A stretch of DNA of 64,000 bases, from assembly GCA_010094025.1 (NCBI GenBank), contig ML991813.1, positions 206,787 through 270,786 on the forward strand, written 5' to 3'. Positions 1 through 10,279 of this stretch are shown here, piece by piece. The DNA is from Viridothelium virens (taxonomy: Eukaryota > Ascomycota > Dothideomycetes > Trypetheliales > Trypetheliaceae). The position numbers were made by a program, and so were the translations under genes. Within the stretch, counting starts at the first letter, position 1; every line of letters starts with the position of its first letter. The notes under the pieces were generated by a model that worked only from the letters and a program-made list of their open reading frames with translations, was not told the DNA's origin and searched no databases.

Positions 1-114
1 GTTCTAAGGTAAAGTCTCGGATATATAAAGCGTGCAAACTTTTCCTTGCCCTTGATTTCTGAAGAACACAGAGTTCTATTATCATCTCTATTTACCTTGA
101 GACACCCTTTTAAA

Positions 115-994
115 ATGAGTAATCCAATTAAAGACTACGGCTGGGAACCAGTCCCACGCTCCTTCAATCAACTTCTTGCTACTCGGCCTGAACAGAACAA
201 GAAAGCGGAGCCAATCCAGATCGATAGTATCGAGCTTCCCGAGACCAAGCTTGCACAAGACATTCTCGACTATGCGCGCAAGGAGCTCTCAGAGCCGACA
301 TTTAATCACAGCATGCGTGTTTACTACTACGGTAACTCCTCATTCCGTATACTCTCAAGCATCCTTTCTTCTTCTTCTCGCCTTCAAGCCCCTGTCGGCT
401 GGCATATTCTTTCCCCCCTCTTCCCCCAACCAACTCCTCTCTCCCCCTCTGATTTCTCGCACCTTGAGCTCACAATAACGCCCCTTTCTTCCTCCCTCTA
501 CAGGCCGCGCCATAACCCTCCAGCAATTCCCCCACTTCTCCTACACACCGGAAACCTACCTGCTCCTCTGCCTCCTCCACGACATCGGCACCACGCCACA
601 GAACCTGCACAGCACCCACCTCTCCTTCGAATTTCAAGGCGGCATGATCGCGCACTCGCTCCTCCGCGCGCACGCCTCGCCAGTTCCGCAAGCCGAGGCA
701 GTCACCGAGGCCATCATTCGCCACCAGGACCTCGGCGAGACAGGCAACATCACGACGCTGGGGGCGCTCGTGCAGCTCGCGACCGTGTTCGACAACGTCG
801 GCATGAACCCGGAGCTCGTGGCCCGGGAGACGATTGAGAGCGTGGTCGGTAAGTGGCCGCGGCTGGGCTGGACGGCGTGTTTTGCGGGGGTGGTGAGGGA
901 GGAGGAGGGCAGCAAGCCGTGGAGTCATACGACGGCGATTGAGAATTTTGCGGAGAAGGTGGAGGGGAATGTGTTGATGAGGCCGTATGACTAA
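115..994 (+). CDS. Cyanamide hydratase, HD-domain (DDI2/3-like)
   Basis: Exons 115-331 and 504-994 are joined across a 172-nt intron (GT at 332, CAG ending at 503), giving 235 residues. The ATG at 115 is chosen because family similarity begins there (MSNPIKDYGW). HD-superfamily metal-binding residues are visible as H-S-M-R-V before the intron, L-L-H-D-I-G after it, and the later I-I-R-H-Q-D helix. Proteins of this family hydrate cyanamide to urea, and the length fits fungal cyanamide hydratase and yeast Ddi2/Ddi3. The next gene, an amidase, converges on it. Function is inferred from the family; the substrate could be another small nitrile-like compound. Confidence 0.88.
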
Positions 995-1340
995 ATATGG
1001 GGGATTGGACTTATTGCGTTTGGTCGTTGTTGGGATGGATTTGTAGTAGTGGGAACTGCGCTTGTTAATCTTTCCAATGCTGATATCCATTAGCCGAGCA
1101 AGTCCCCTTTAGGATTTCTGTAGCAGTATATCCGGCTCTGGCATAAGAATGGGTCTATTGCTGTACATATGATGTGGACAGTGTAATGAAGACGTTCTTA
1201 AACTACAATGGCCGTTGAAAGCGTCAGTTGCTTATGTGAACCCCAGGAATTGACGAGATGATCAAGTTAGAGATAAAAGCAGGCCAAAGTCTCGGCATTC
1301 AAGTATGTACAAAGCCGTTTTCAGCATCTTCGCCAAATCT

Positions 1341-3228
1341 TCACATACTCTTCCAATCATTCGTAAGCTCCCACGCATACGCCACCCGATACACCTTCTC
1401 CTCTCCCCACCACGGTCCCACAATCTGCATACTCGTCGGCAACTTCACCCCTTCCTTCCCCACCCCCGGCCCCTCCTCCACCTCCAACATCCCCACCGGC
1501 AGCGCCAACGCGGGATGCCCCGTCGCATTAAACGGACACGTATTCCCCGTCAACCCCAACTGCCTCTCCACGCTCTCCACCGGGCCCGCCCCCTCCCGCG
1601 GATGACTCCTCGCCAAGAACGGCAGCGTCGGCGTCAGCAAAACATCATACGTCTTCAGCGCCTCGTCGTAGGCGTCGCGCAGCGCTCGCGACAGATTCGC
1701 CGACTTGGCGTACAGACGCGGGAACCGGCGCAGCGCGTACGCCCCGTTCAGGTGCACCGTGTGCGAGGCCACGTACATCTTGTCCCAGGCGTCTTGCGTG
1801 AAGGGCTGGCCGAGCACCGCATCCAGCCCGAGGAGCGCGTGTGTTCGGCGCCCGAAGGGGCCAGGGTGTCGGTTTAGATGGCCGCCTGGGCGGGAGATGC
1901 CGGCCCAGATGAGTGGGCCTTTGCTGTGGAGCGGGATGGAAACGTGTTCTAGCGTGGCGCCGAGGGTAGTGAGCTGGGAGGCGGCGTGGAGGAAGGTGGC
2001 TTTGACGCGGGGATCGAGGACGGGGCTGGTGAGGGATTCGGAGATGATGCCGATTTTCCAGCCGTGCAGGTTTTTGGCCATGTTGGGCATTTCGAGGAGG
2101 TTGTCGGCGTATTTGGGCGGGGTGGAGAGGTAGGTGCAGCGGTCGTCAAGGCCATCTGGGCCAGCAATGGCTTGGAGGACTCTTGCGTTGTCGGCGACAG
2201 AATTGGTCATTGGGCCTACATGGTCGTGAGTTGGCTCTCCGCTTCCACATCCCGTGTATGGCACGAGGCCGAAGGTTGGTTTGAGGCCGACGATACCGCA
2301 GTTTGCGGACGGGATTCGGATGCTTCCGCCTTGATCGGCCCCGATGGCAAAGTCGACTTCTTTGAGAGCCACGAGCACGGCGCTCCCGCTCGAGCTGCCT
2401 CCCGCATTGTAACCTTTGGCGTAAGGATTCTCGACGATACCAGAAGCTGCCGAATGGGATAAGCCGTCGTGGCATAGATTCTCACATGTAGACTTTCCAA
2501 CAATTTCTCCGCCGGCTTCAAGTATCCGCGAAACTACAGTCGCATCTATGTCCTGTGAATAAAATCAATAACACTAGCACTAGTCTGATTACTGAGGTAT
2601 ATGACTCAGAATTGCAACTAGTCAAGGCAATTATTTTCGTACCGGAACATAGTTTGTAAATGAGTCGGTACCATAGGTCATTGGGATGTCCTTGATCGCA
2701 ATCATGTCCTTGATTGCAACGGTTTTTCCGCTTAGGAGCTGATTGTCTCTAGAGGCCTCTTGGTCTTTAATGCTACATTTCACCGCCCATGCGTTGTGAC
2801 GGTTCTCCTCCGGGCTTGGCTGATAAACTTCCTCCCTAGGAAAACGGTTGAGGTCCACCTGAGGCAGATAATCTTACCATCGTCAGCGCGAAGTCTTTAA
2901 AGATGAAGAAGACAAGCAAGTGTTTGTAGTTTTCTGGAGGTTATCCCGAGCAGTTCAATTTCTCTAATATGAAGATAAAATGAAATCAATTTTTAAGAGT
3001 GTTTTTTTGATGTAATTGACGTCGAGTAGACATTCCATCGTCCCTCACCATACCTTCCATTGCCATTATATCCTCCGCCACTTCATGATAGGTAGCCAGC
3101 AGTCGACGATAGTCTTCCTTTTCATGATCTTGTAGTTGGATACCAAGGTCTCGACATGTGGATTGAAGTATGTCTGTAGTGACAGGGTTGTTGTATTTCG
3201 GAAGAACAGAAAGCATTGGATTCGACAT
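1341..3228 (-). CDS. Amidase-signature family amidase
   Basis: Three exons read right to left: 3228-3054, 2872-2643 and 2552-1341, with introns of 181 and 90 nt, giving 538 residues. The Ser-cisSer-Lys triad of amidase-signature enzymes is present: lysine in G-K-T-V-A-I-K-D, the glycine/serine loop G-G-S-S-S-G-S-A, and the nucleophile serine in G-A-D-Q-G-G-S-I-R-I-P. The G-L-K-P-T-x-G-L-V-P-Y-T-G stretch is typical of fungal acetamidase-like members. It would hydrolyse a C-N amide bond and release ammonia. It is a soluble single-domain enzyme with no signal peptide. The substrate is unknown. Convergence with cyanamide hydratase suggests nitrogen scavenging, but that is only positional evidence. 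Confidence 0.88.
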
Positions 3229-3882
3229 GATCTGTGAATGCCAAAAAAGTCTTACGTGTTAACGTGGGATGGAGGTTGGCCGATAAATGTTGTTGACTTA
3301 ATAGATATGGATGCCTAATGACTTATCTTCTATCCTCAAGACTGATTGGCAATAGCTAGATACCAAAGGCGATCTGTCGAGCCTGAGACTGTGCATCGGT
3401 TACGGAGTATTCTGGCCCGAATTTGGTGGTTTCTCATGCGCTGTGGGCTCGACGAGGCTCGATGCCTAACTGGGTATAGGGGAAGTAGGGTAGTAAGACT
3501 TTCACCTCCTTAATCTTGGAGATCATTAAATAGTCCTCTATAGCTAAGATAAAATTACAGAGCTTTGAGTCCGATGCAGCTACCTCCAAATTTGACACGA
3601 TTCATATGCAGGACGCATAAAATGCGGCATCGTTCTCAAACGGCCAGAGCTACTCTATCCTGGTGTCTCTACGGCGCAGAAAAGATGCTGACTTTAGACA
3701 TGTCGCAGAACAAAGAGACTACCAGTCACGCGGCTGACAGAAAAACGGAGACTCCTTTCTCGTGTATCTACGTGTATCTCGGTCGGGTCGAGTCAGCGTT
3801 TTTCTGTTAACCGTGTGCCAGCCAACCTAAGTATGTCAACTGATGATCTCAAGAAGCTCAGATAGGCAGTGCTAGTAGCGCA
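3229..3882. other. Intergenic, amidase and P450-relic upstream regions
   Basis: The two neighbouring genes point away from this stretch. The only open frame (3565-3810) resembles no family I know. One copy of the 9-mer TACGGAGTA lies at 3401-3409. Nothing else is seen. Confidence 0.5.
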
Positions 3883-5323
3883 ATGGCCTCCAGTCTTTTG
3901 CTCTTTACCTCCACTGCAGTCCTTCTGGTACTGGCACTCATCTACCTGAAGACAAGAGGATTCTTAGCATTCCTCCGAAGAAGCCAGGAAACAGGCTGCT
4001 ATGTGGCACGTACGTATCCGCATTTCGGTAAATCCTCTCAGAGAGCCAGAATCAGTGCGCAAGTCCTTGGAAATGGTATTTTCATGGCAGAGGGTCCGCA
4101 ATGGAAACACTCAAGGAGCATCATCAAGCCTATTTTTGCCAAAGCGGAGGTTGGAAGTATGACGATGATGGCAAAACATGTGAATCACTTCTTGGCATTG
4201 CCACCTCGAGATTCGAGCGAATTCGATATTCAGCTGATGCTGAAGAAGCTGGCACGTGACGTTGCGTTGTAGCAAACTATGTGTTAATAATTACATAGTT
4301 CCTCGACTTCTCCACGGAATTTCTCTTCGGCGAGTCGGTGGATGCTCAGACAGCTGAGGGTGCCGCAACAGGCGAGATTTTCTTCGATCATTGGATGAGA
4401 CCCTGTTGGGCTGGAATAAGCGTCGACAAGCTGGCCTGCTCTCATTCCGATACGCCCTCGACAAGACCTGGGTCAAGGCATATACGCAGCTTTACTCGTT
4501 CATGGATGCTCGAGTACATCGAGCACTGGAGCTTACTTCCACATCCATCGGAAGCAAAGTGGAATCTCATGTAGAGGACTCTTCAAATCGATATGTCCTT
4601 CTGTACGAACTCGCGAAGGAAATACGCGATCCAGTATCCCTGCGCTTTGAACTCATAAACGTTTTCTTACCAAGTCGTGATACTACCGCAGCCTTGCTCT
4701 CGAACATCTTTTTCCAGCTCGCACGGCACCGCAAATATTGGACACAATTGCGTGAAACGGCGCTGTCTCTTCCATTCGATCCCGCAGAACCTTCGTCCCT
4801 CTCATTCTCGACTCTAAAATCCCTCCTCCCCTTCCGCCACGTCATCTACGAGACACTCCGTACGCTCGGTCCAGCCGGACGCATTTTCCGTACGGCACGC
4901 CGTGATACAACTCTACCGCGCGGTGGAGGACCGGATGGCAGGGCCCCGGTGTTCGTGCCCCGAGGTGTCACTGTCTGCTCGCTAACGTATCACATCCACC
5001 ACGATAAAGACATTTGGGGGACTGACGCTGATGAATTCCTGCCGGAGAGGTGGGAGCAAGGGCCTAAAAATGCATGGCAGTTTGTCCCATTTCTGGGTGG
5101 CCCGAGAATTTGCCCTGCCCAACAACAAGTGATGATACAAGCGACATATTTATTACTGAGAATGGTCAGGGAATTCGAATGGATTCAAAATCGCGATGAG
5201 GTCTGGGAGTACGTGGAACTGCAGAGGATGGCAGTTGAGAGTCGCAGGGGGGTCAAGATCGCTTTAGGGTCAACCTCTCCAGTCTGCCCAAGTGAACAAA
5301 GTAGTCCAGCGGTCTCTTCATGA
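3883..5323 (+). pseudogene. Decayed CYP52-like cytochrome P450
   Basis: A P450 of the CYP52 (alkane/fatty-acid hydroxylase) type is recognisable but damaged. The N-terminal membrane helix (M-A-S-S-L-L-L-F) is followed almost at once by L-G-N-G-I-F-M-A-E-G-P-Q-W-K-H-S-R, so roughly 80 residues usually between them, including the proline-rich hinge, are missing. An in-frame TAG at 4270-4272 needs a doubtful 38-nt intron (4261-4298) to bypass. The reading then runs in a second frame to about 4376 (F-L-F-G-E-S-V-D) and must shift to a third for the rest. The I-helix G-R-D-T-T reads P-S-R-D-T-T. E-T-L-R and the haem loop G-P-R-I-C-P-A-Q-Q survive, although the usual glycine two after the cysteine is alanine. 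A sequencing error could explain the frameshift alone, but not all the lesions together. Confidence 0.72.
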
Positions 5324-6329
5324 TCTTGTAGCTCCGTTCTACCGCGAGCTCTCATGCGCGGGAGGCTCGAATGGAATGGCAATGATTCACTAAGTCCTAT
5401 GCTCTATATATCGTCGTTTGACACTGACGTCATAAAACCATACAAGAGTCTGATGGAGGTTACGATGCAATTTGCAACCGCAATCATCACAATCTCAGTA
5501 CGAACGGCTCCTTTTTCGGAGAAGAAGGATGAGGCTATCGAGCAGGGCAATCATTAGATTCTTGTTGGACGACCTTATTCCCGCTAAGTACTCTTCTAAA
5601 ATTTCTTGGAATACCGCTGGGGATCCTCGGTCGGGGGCTAGTAAAGACTACTCGAGTGTCCTCACCCTTTGGTTCCATCTATTTCATGACCTACCTGCGT
5701 CGGCCTGGCTGTCGAAAGAGGACATATGAGATGCAGTGCCTCAGCTCGTGTCTTTCCTAAGCTTCACGCATCATTGATCCTCTCTTTAAAATTGGTTAAG
5801 TCTTCACAGATCCTCTACTTAGACCATTTCCTACTTCCGCATTCCCGTAGACTGAGCACACTCATTAGGAGACGAAATTTCATCGAACTGTCTTTCCTAA
5901 CTTTCTGATAAATAGTGCGGAAAAGACGACGGAGAATAGTACCGTGGTTTTCTCCCGCTTCGGGATCCCCCACCCCAGCATCCCAGTCTCGAGGAGTTTG
6001 TGGCCTAGGAGATAGTGCCACCGGCGCGGATATGCCTGTGTGGGAATGCTTCTCACCAAGCCTCGGGAGAAAATTCGCCGCAGGCGATCGCTCAACACTT
6101 TGCGACTTATACGATAGTACGGCCGGTAAATCTACCCTATCATCTCAAAGGCCGTCCTTTTCTATCTGCATCATCTCGGCACGCACTTCCGACAGCAGGT
6201 TTCACAGAGAAATACTGGGCCGTTGACTAGTCCACAAATTTTCAACATGGCAAACCTATCCTCTTCTTCAGCCAAGCTTGCTAGGCAGTTCCTGACTTCT
6301 CAAACATCTCCTAAATTCGTCCTTTACCC
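5324..6329. other. Intergenic, upstream of MFS gene
   Basis: Only short overlapping open frames are present (for example 5915-6226) with no recognisable motif. The last 90 nt are the likely leader of the transporter starting at 6330. Confidence 0.45.
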
Positions 6330-8120
6330 ATGACGCGTGCTCAACAAAAGGCTGAAGAGGGCCTCCATGATCAGACAAACTTGCTTCAAGGCAGCGCACT
6401 TATTTTCACCTTTTGTGTTCTTGCTTTCGGGCTATTGTTCTGCTTCATTGACCAAAATGGCCTTGCCGTCACCCTGCCTCAGGTGGGAAAGGACCTCGAC
6501 GCTTCGGATAAGATATCGTGGGCAGGCACAAGTAATCTCATTGCCAATACTACATTTCAGGTTCTGTACGGAAGGTTGAGCGATTTGTTCGGACGTAAAA
6601 TCGTCATCACAAGCTGCTTCGTCCTACTGTCGTTCTCCGACCTAGTCTGTGGGTTCGCCGTTAATAGTACAATGCTATTCGTGTTCAGAGGACTTGCGGG
6701 TGTCGCAACTGGAGGCGTGATGTCACTCGGTATGATGATAGTCAGTGATATTGTAACCCTCGAACAGCGCGGTAACTATCAGGGGATACTGGGAAGCATG
6801 GTGGGCTTGGGAAACATTGCCGGACCGTTGCTTGCTGCCGCCTTCACGCAAAGAACGACCTGGAGAGCTTTTTTCTGGTTTCTCTCCCCGCTGGCAGCCA
6901 TTTCTGCGGTCGTTGACTGGCTTATGCTTCCAAACAACATGCCTAAAGGCAACTTCCGCGAGAACTTGAAGAAGATTGACTACTTGGGCGTGATTACCGG
7001 TTCTTCAGGCATGATTCTTCTGCTCATACCTATCTCTGGAGGAGGCACATACTTCCCGTGGGACTCAGCCCTTGTCATTGGAATGCTGGTCGCAGGTGGA
7101 GTCATGACCATGGTCTTTATTCTGATTGAGTGGAAAGTGGCCGAACTACCTATGATGCCCGTATACTTATGGAAAAACACTCCTGTGGCCGCTCTTCTCG
7201 TGCAAAGCTTTTTGATGGGAATACCATTTTATGCATACGTCTGGTTTGCTCCTCTGTATTTTCAAAACGTAAAAGGCCAAAGTCCTATAATGTCGGCAGT
7301 CTACACAATTCCTCTTGTTGGGGCCCAAGCGATAGCGTCAACCTGCAGCGGACGCTACATTTCGAAGTACAAACGCTACGGGGAGGTCCTATGGGCTGGC
7401 TTTGCCTTATTCACCCTCGGAGGCGGCTTGGTCTGCATGTGGGGTCGGTCAACAAGCATCGCTCTGATTGTGATTTATTTCATAATCATGGGTATTGGAA
7501 CTGGCTTCGTGCTTCAGCCTATGCTTGTCGCTTTACAAGCGCATTGCACAAAGGCGCATAGAGCGATCGTCATTAGCAATAGAAATGTACTTCGCAGTTC
7601 AGGAGGAGCTGTTGGTTTGGCCATGGCAGCTGCAGTCCTTCAAAATGCGCTGAAGAGCGCATTGCCACCAGAGCTCAAATATCTTGGAGCCTCCGCGTAC
7701 ACCGCACCGGATGTCTCGCGATTTACACCTGCTGACCAGAACTCGATACTAGACGCATACTCATCGGCAAGCCGAGCGGTGTGGATAAGTTTGTGTCCAT
7801 TCCCTGCTGCCTGTCTATTGTTGTGCGTCTTGGTAAAAGACCGAGGATTGACCAGGCCAGATGAGAAAGCCCAGGCAGATGCTGCAGCACAGCAAACCAA
7901 AGAAGGTCCCGATCCTGAAAAAGGACAGTCTACGAATGAAATTATGGTTGCAACCAGTATGGATGGAGACAAGAAGGACCATGATTTGGCGGAGGGCCAT
8001 GGGTCGTCGGAAGGATCTGAAAAGCTTGCAAGGAATTCGTCTCAAAGTGGTCTAGCTGGCCAGGAAAAGATATCAACATCCAATGATGCATCAGCAGCGG
8101 AGGCATCAAGATCGCCTTGA
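6330..8120 (+). CDS. MFS drug-type efflux transporter, DHA2 (14-TMS)
   Basis: A single exon encodes 596 residues. After about 22 cytosolic residues come a first membrane helix and a second segment, F-C-F-I-D-Q-N-G-L-A-V-T-L-P, typical of the DHA2 drug:H+ antiporter branch. MFS motif A appears as G-R-L-S-D-L-F-G-R-K near residues 84-93. Motif-C-like G-N-I-A-G-P-L-L follows in helix 5. Hydrophobic segments continue to about residue 510 and are followed by a hydrophilic tail rich in Lys, Asp, Glu and Ser. The family exports toxic compounds or secondary metabolites across the plasma membrane. It lies just downstream of the P450 relic, so it could be what is left of a metabolic gene group; the cargo is unknown. 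Confidence 0.88.
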   Translation: MTRAQQKAEEGLHDQTNLLQGSALIFTFCVLAFGLLFCFIDQNGLAVTLPQVGKDLDASDKISWAGTSNLIANTTFQVLYGRLSDLFGRKIVITSCFVLLSFSDLVCGFAVNSTMLFVFRGLAGVATGGVMSLGMMIVSDIVTLEQRGNYQGILGSMVGLGNIAGPLLAAAFTQRTTWRAFFWFLSPLAAISAVVDWLMLPNNMPKGNFRENLKKIDYLGVITGSSGMILLLIPISGGGTYFPWDSALVIGMLVAGGVMTMVFILIEWKVAELPMMPVYLWKNTPVAALLVQSFLMGIPFYAYVWFAPLYFQNVKGQSPIMSAVYTIPLVGAQAIASTCSGRYISKYKRYGEVLWAGFALFTLGGGLVCMWGRSTSIALIVIYFIIMGIGTGFVLQPMLVALQAHCTKAHRAIVISNRNVLRSSGGAVGLAMAAAVLQNALKSALPPELKYLGASAYTAPDVSRFTPADQNSILDAYSSASRAVWISLCPFPAACLLLCVLVKDRGLTRPDEKAQADAAAQQTKEGPDPEKGQSTNEIMVATSMDGDKKDHDLAEGHGSSEGSEKLARNSSQSGLAGQEKISTSNDASAAEASRSP

Positions 8121-8134
8121 GGTACTTTCAGCAT

Positions 8135-10010
8135 CTAGCTCCCACCCAAGCTCCGAGTCCTGGCCTTCTTCCTTGACTCATTCATCTTCCTTGGAGCGCT
8201 TACAGACACCGAGTCTAAAGGTTTCCTTCGTCTCACAAGCTGATAACCTCGGTCAAGCTCGACTTCAATAGCACATCGCACCTTGAGTGCCGCTATGGCA
8301 GGCCAGACACTGCGTTCTCCGCGATGGATCCAATAATTGACTCTTTCGGCCGTAGGATTCTCCAAAAGCTTGATAAAATCACTTGGAAAGAGGTCGGGCA
8401 CCACTGTCAGATTTGCGCCGGGAATGTTCTCGTCCAGGAGGAATCGTCGAATGCTGGACGGTAGGCACCCTAGAGAGTCCAGTTGATGAAGCCGATGTTG
8501 TAGCTCTAAGACCATCAATCGGATCAGCCCCATGGACAGCAGAGCTCCTTTGCCAAAGTATCTCGGATTTGGATGATGCATGTCGGAGCGGAGGAAGGGG
8601 GCAATGTAAGGTCGAGCTTGAGATACCATGAAGTGGTTACAGTTGAAGAGTTCGCCAATCCGAGCGAGCGGCGATTCTCTGTCTGTATAAGTTGCCTGCG
8701 TCCAGGGCTTAAATGTTGCTTCCTGAGCTGAGGTCCATGGAACAACGTCTCCGTGCTCATCTTTACACTTTAACTTGACGGGTGAATAAAGAGGGTCGGC
8801 TGCGTTGGATGCGAGAGCAGCAGACCAAATTAGCTACCCTCAGATTAGTAACGCATCTGCCTTTGAGAGATTCAATGGACGCCTACCACATTCGGCGCAG
8901 TCAAATAATTGAGCAAATTAGGGACGCCGCCGCCCGTTGTCGACACAGTGATATTGAGGACCCTTTTTGTTCTGGCATAGGCTTCTTCGAAGGTGATATC
9001 TCCTACATTCGCACGAACGCACTGCTCCAGTACTCCCACGTCAAGAAAATAGCCGTCCCTCATAAAGCGCTTGATGCGTCTCTGTAGGGTAGCCCACCAC
9101 CCTGTTTTCTTAACATTTGGTCCATCAGTCGTTGCAGCTGGGACATAGAAGGCAGACAGATCGATGCCTTCGCCACTAAGGAATTGAAGTAGCTCATCCT
9201 CAGTGTGAACGCCAACTAGAGCAGCTATAAGAGCGCCTGTGGCCGTGCCAGCGACAATACGAGGGAGCAGGCCTCTCAGATGCAACGCTTTGACGACACC
9301 TAGATGGCAAAGACCAAAGATGGATCCCCCTTGCAGAACCAGTGCTGATCGCCCAAAGGCTTGTCGAGTGTCATGTAGCAAGTCAAGCTTGGCTTGGTTG
9401 TTAAGTCCTGAGTCGAGCACGTTCGATGTTGGGAAAGCAGTCACATAGCCAATTGCAAGTGCTACTTGGGTGATGTAGTCTTCGATGAGCAGTTTGGTTC
9501 CAGCATACGCACGATTGAAGAGTCTAGGTGCCGTTATATTACCTAGGTTACGCACCAGGCCAGAACGTAGTAAATTGACAAGAGTCAGAATGTCGTTGTC
9601 TTCACGCGCCTCGATGATACCTTGTAGACGTTCATAAATGAGCCGGTAATCGTAGAATTTGCTAGCTGGGTTTTGACGCCTGTGTAGGATGCCGTTAGGA
9701 TCAGCGACGTTTCTGGCGATTGAGCACGCTGTCAGGGAGGATGGAGTACCAAAGATCATTGCCAAGAATCTCATCCAGCTGGAAAGCTGCGGCCTCCCAT
9801 TCTTCAAACGTCTTGGCCTCAGAAATGATCTCGAATAGCAGCTCCTTGGAAGTCTTCTTGGTCCACCAATTGTATAGCCTCTACGTCATAAATGCTTTGT
9901 CAGTATTATTATTACACAATAGACCAAACAAGATGGAGCAGGAAGTCATCAAGTACCAGCTGCCAGAAGAACGCAACCTCAAAGAGGATGCCTGAAATCG
10001 ACTGAAGCAT
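8135..10010 (-). CDS. Patatin-like lipase (TGL3/4/5, SDP1 type) lacking nucleophile Ser
   Basis: Four exons read right to left: 10010-9918, 9880-9750, 9679-8887 and 8833-8135, giving 571 residues. Introns are 37, 70 and 53 nt; the first is very short and least certain. The N-terminus has a hydrophobic segment, then the DUF3336-type region (T-F-E-E-W-E-A-A-A-F-Q-L-D), then the patatin core with oxyanion loop Q-G-G-S-I-F-G-L-C-H-L-G. In the expected G-x-S-x-G elbow the sequence reads G-T-A-T-G: the codon at 9241-9243 gives Ala221, not Ser. The C-terminal half (F-K-P-W-T, N-H-F-M-V-S-Q-A-R-P-Y, N-Y-W-I, E-R-S-V-W-P) is well kept. Active relatives hydrolyse triacylglycerol on lipid droplets. This copy should be catalytically dead or changed in role. 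It shares a promoter region with GLE1. Confidence 0.85.
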
Positions 10011-10279
10011 GCCGAAGAAACTTCGTTGTCCTAACATTTCTGGAGAGGACAAGAAACATTACGTCTATAGCGCTATAGAGCTGTACACTTCTTGTGTGAG
10101 ATGCAAGCCCATGGTGTCGCAGACAAAGAAAGACCCGACAAACTGGAAAGGAAGCAAGCAGGGCAGGGGCAGGGTCTCCCGGCCCGCGATTGAAGCAGCT
10201 CCTCTAAATTTCTGGACACTTACTCCCGCTTCGCGTCGCAAGTGTGCAAGGGCGTTCCCGCACCTTGAGTTTGATAGGA
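10011..10279. promoter_or_regulatory. Divergent promoter, patatin homologue / GLE1
   Basis: About 270 nt separate the two divergent start codons (10010 on the minus strand, 10280 on the plus strand), so both genes must be driven from this interval or from within each other. No clear TATA box is seen. Confidence 0.5.

Noticed and set aside
5915-6226. Possible small basic protein upstream of the DHA2 transporter
   Set aside because: It overlaps other frames on both strands, has no motif, and its Arg-rich start looks like chance.
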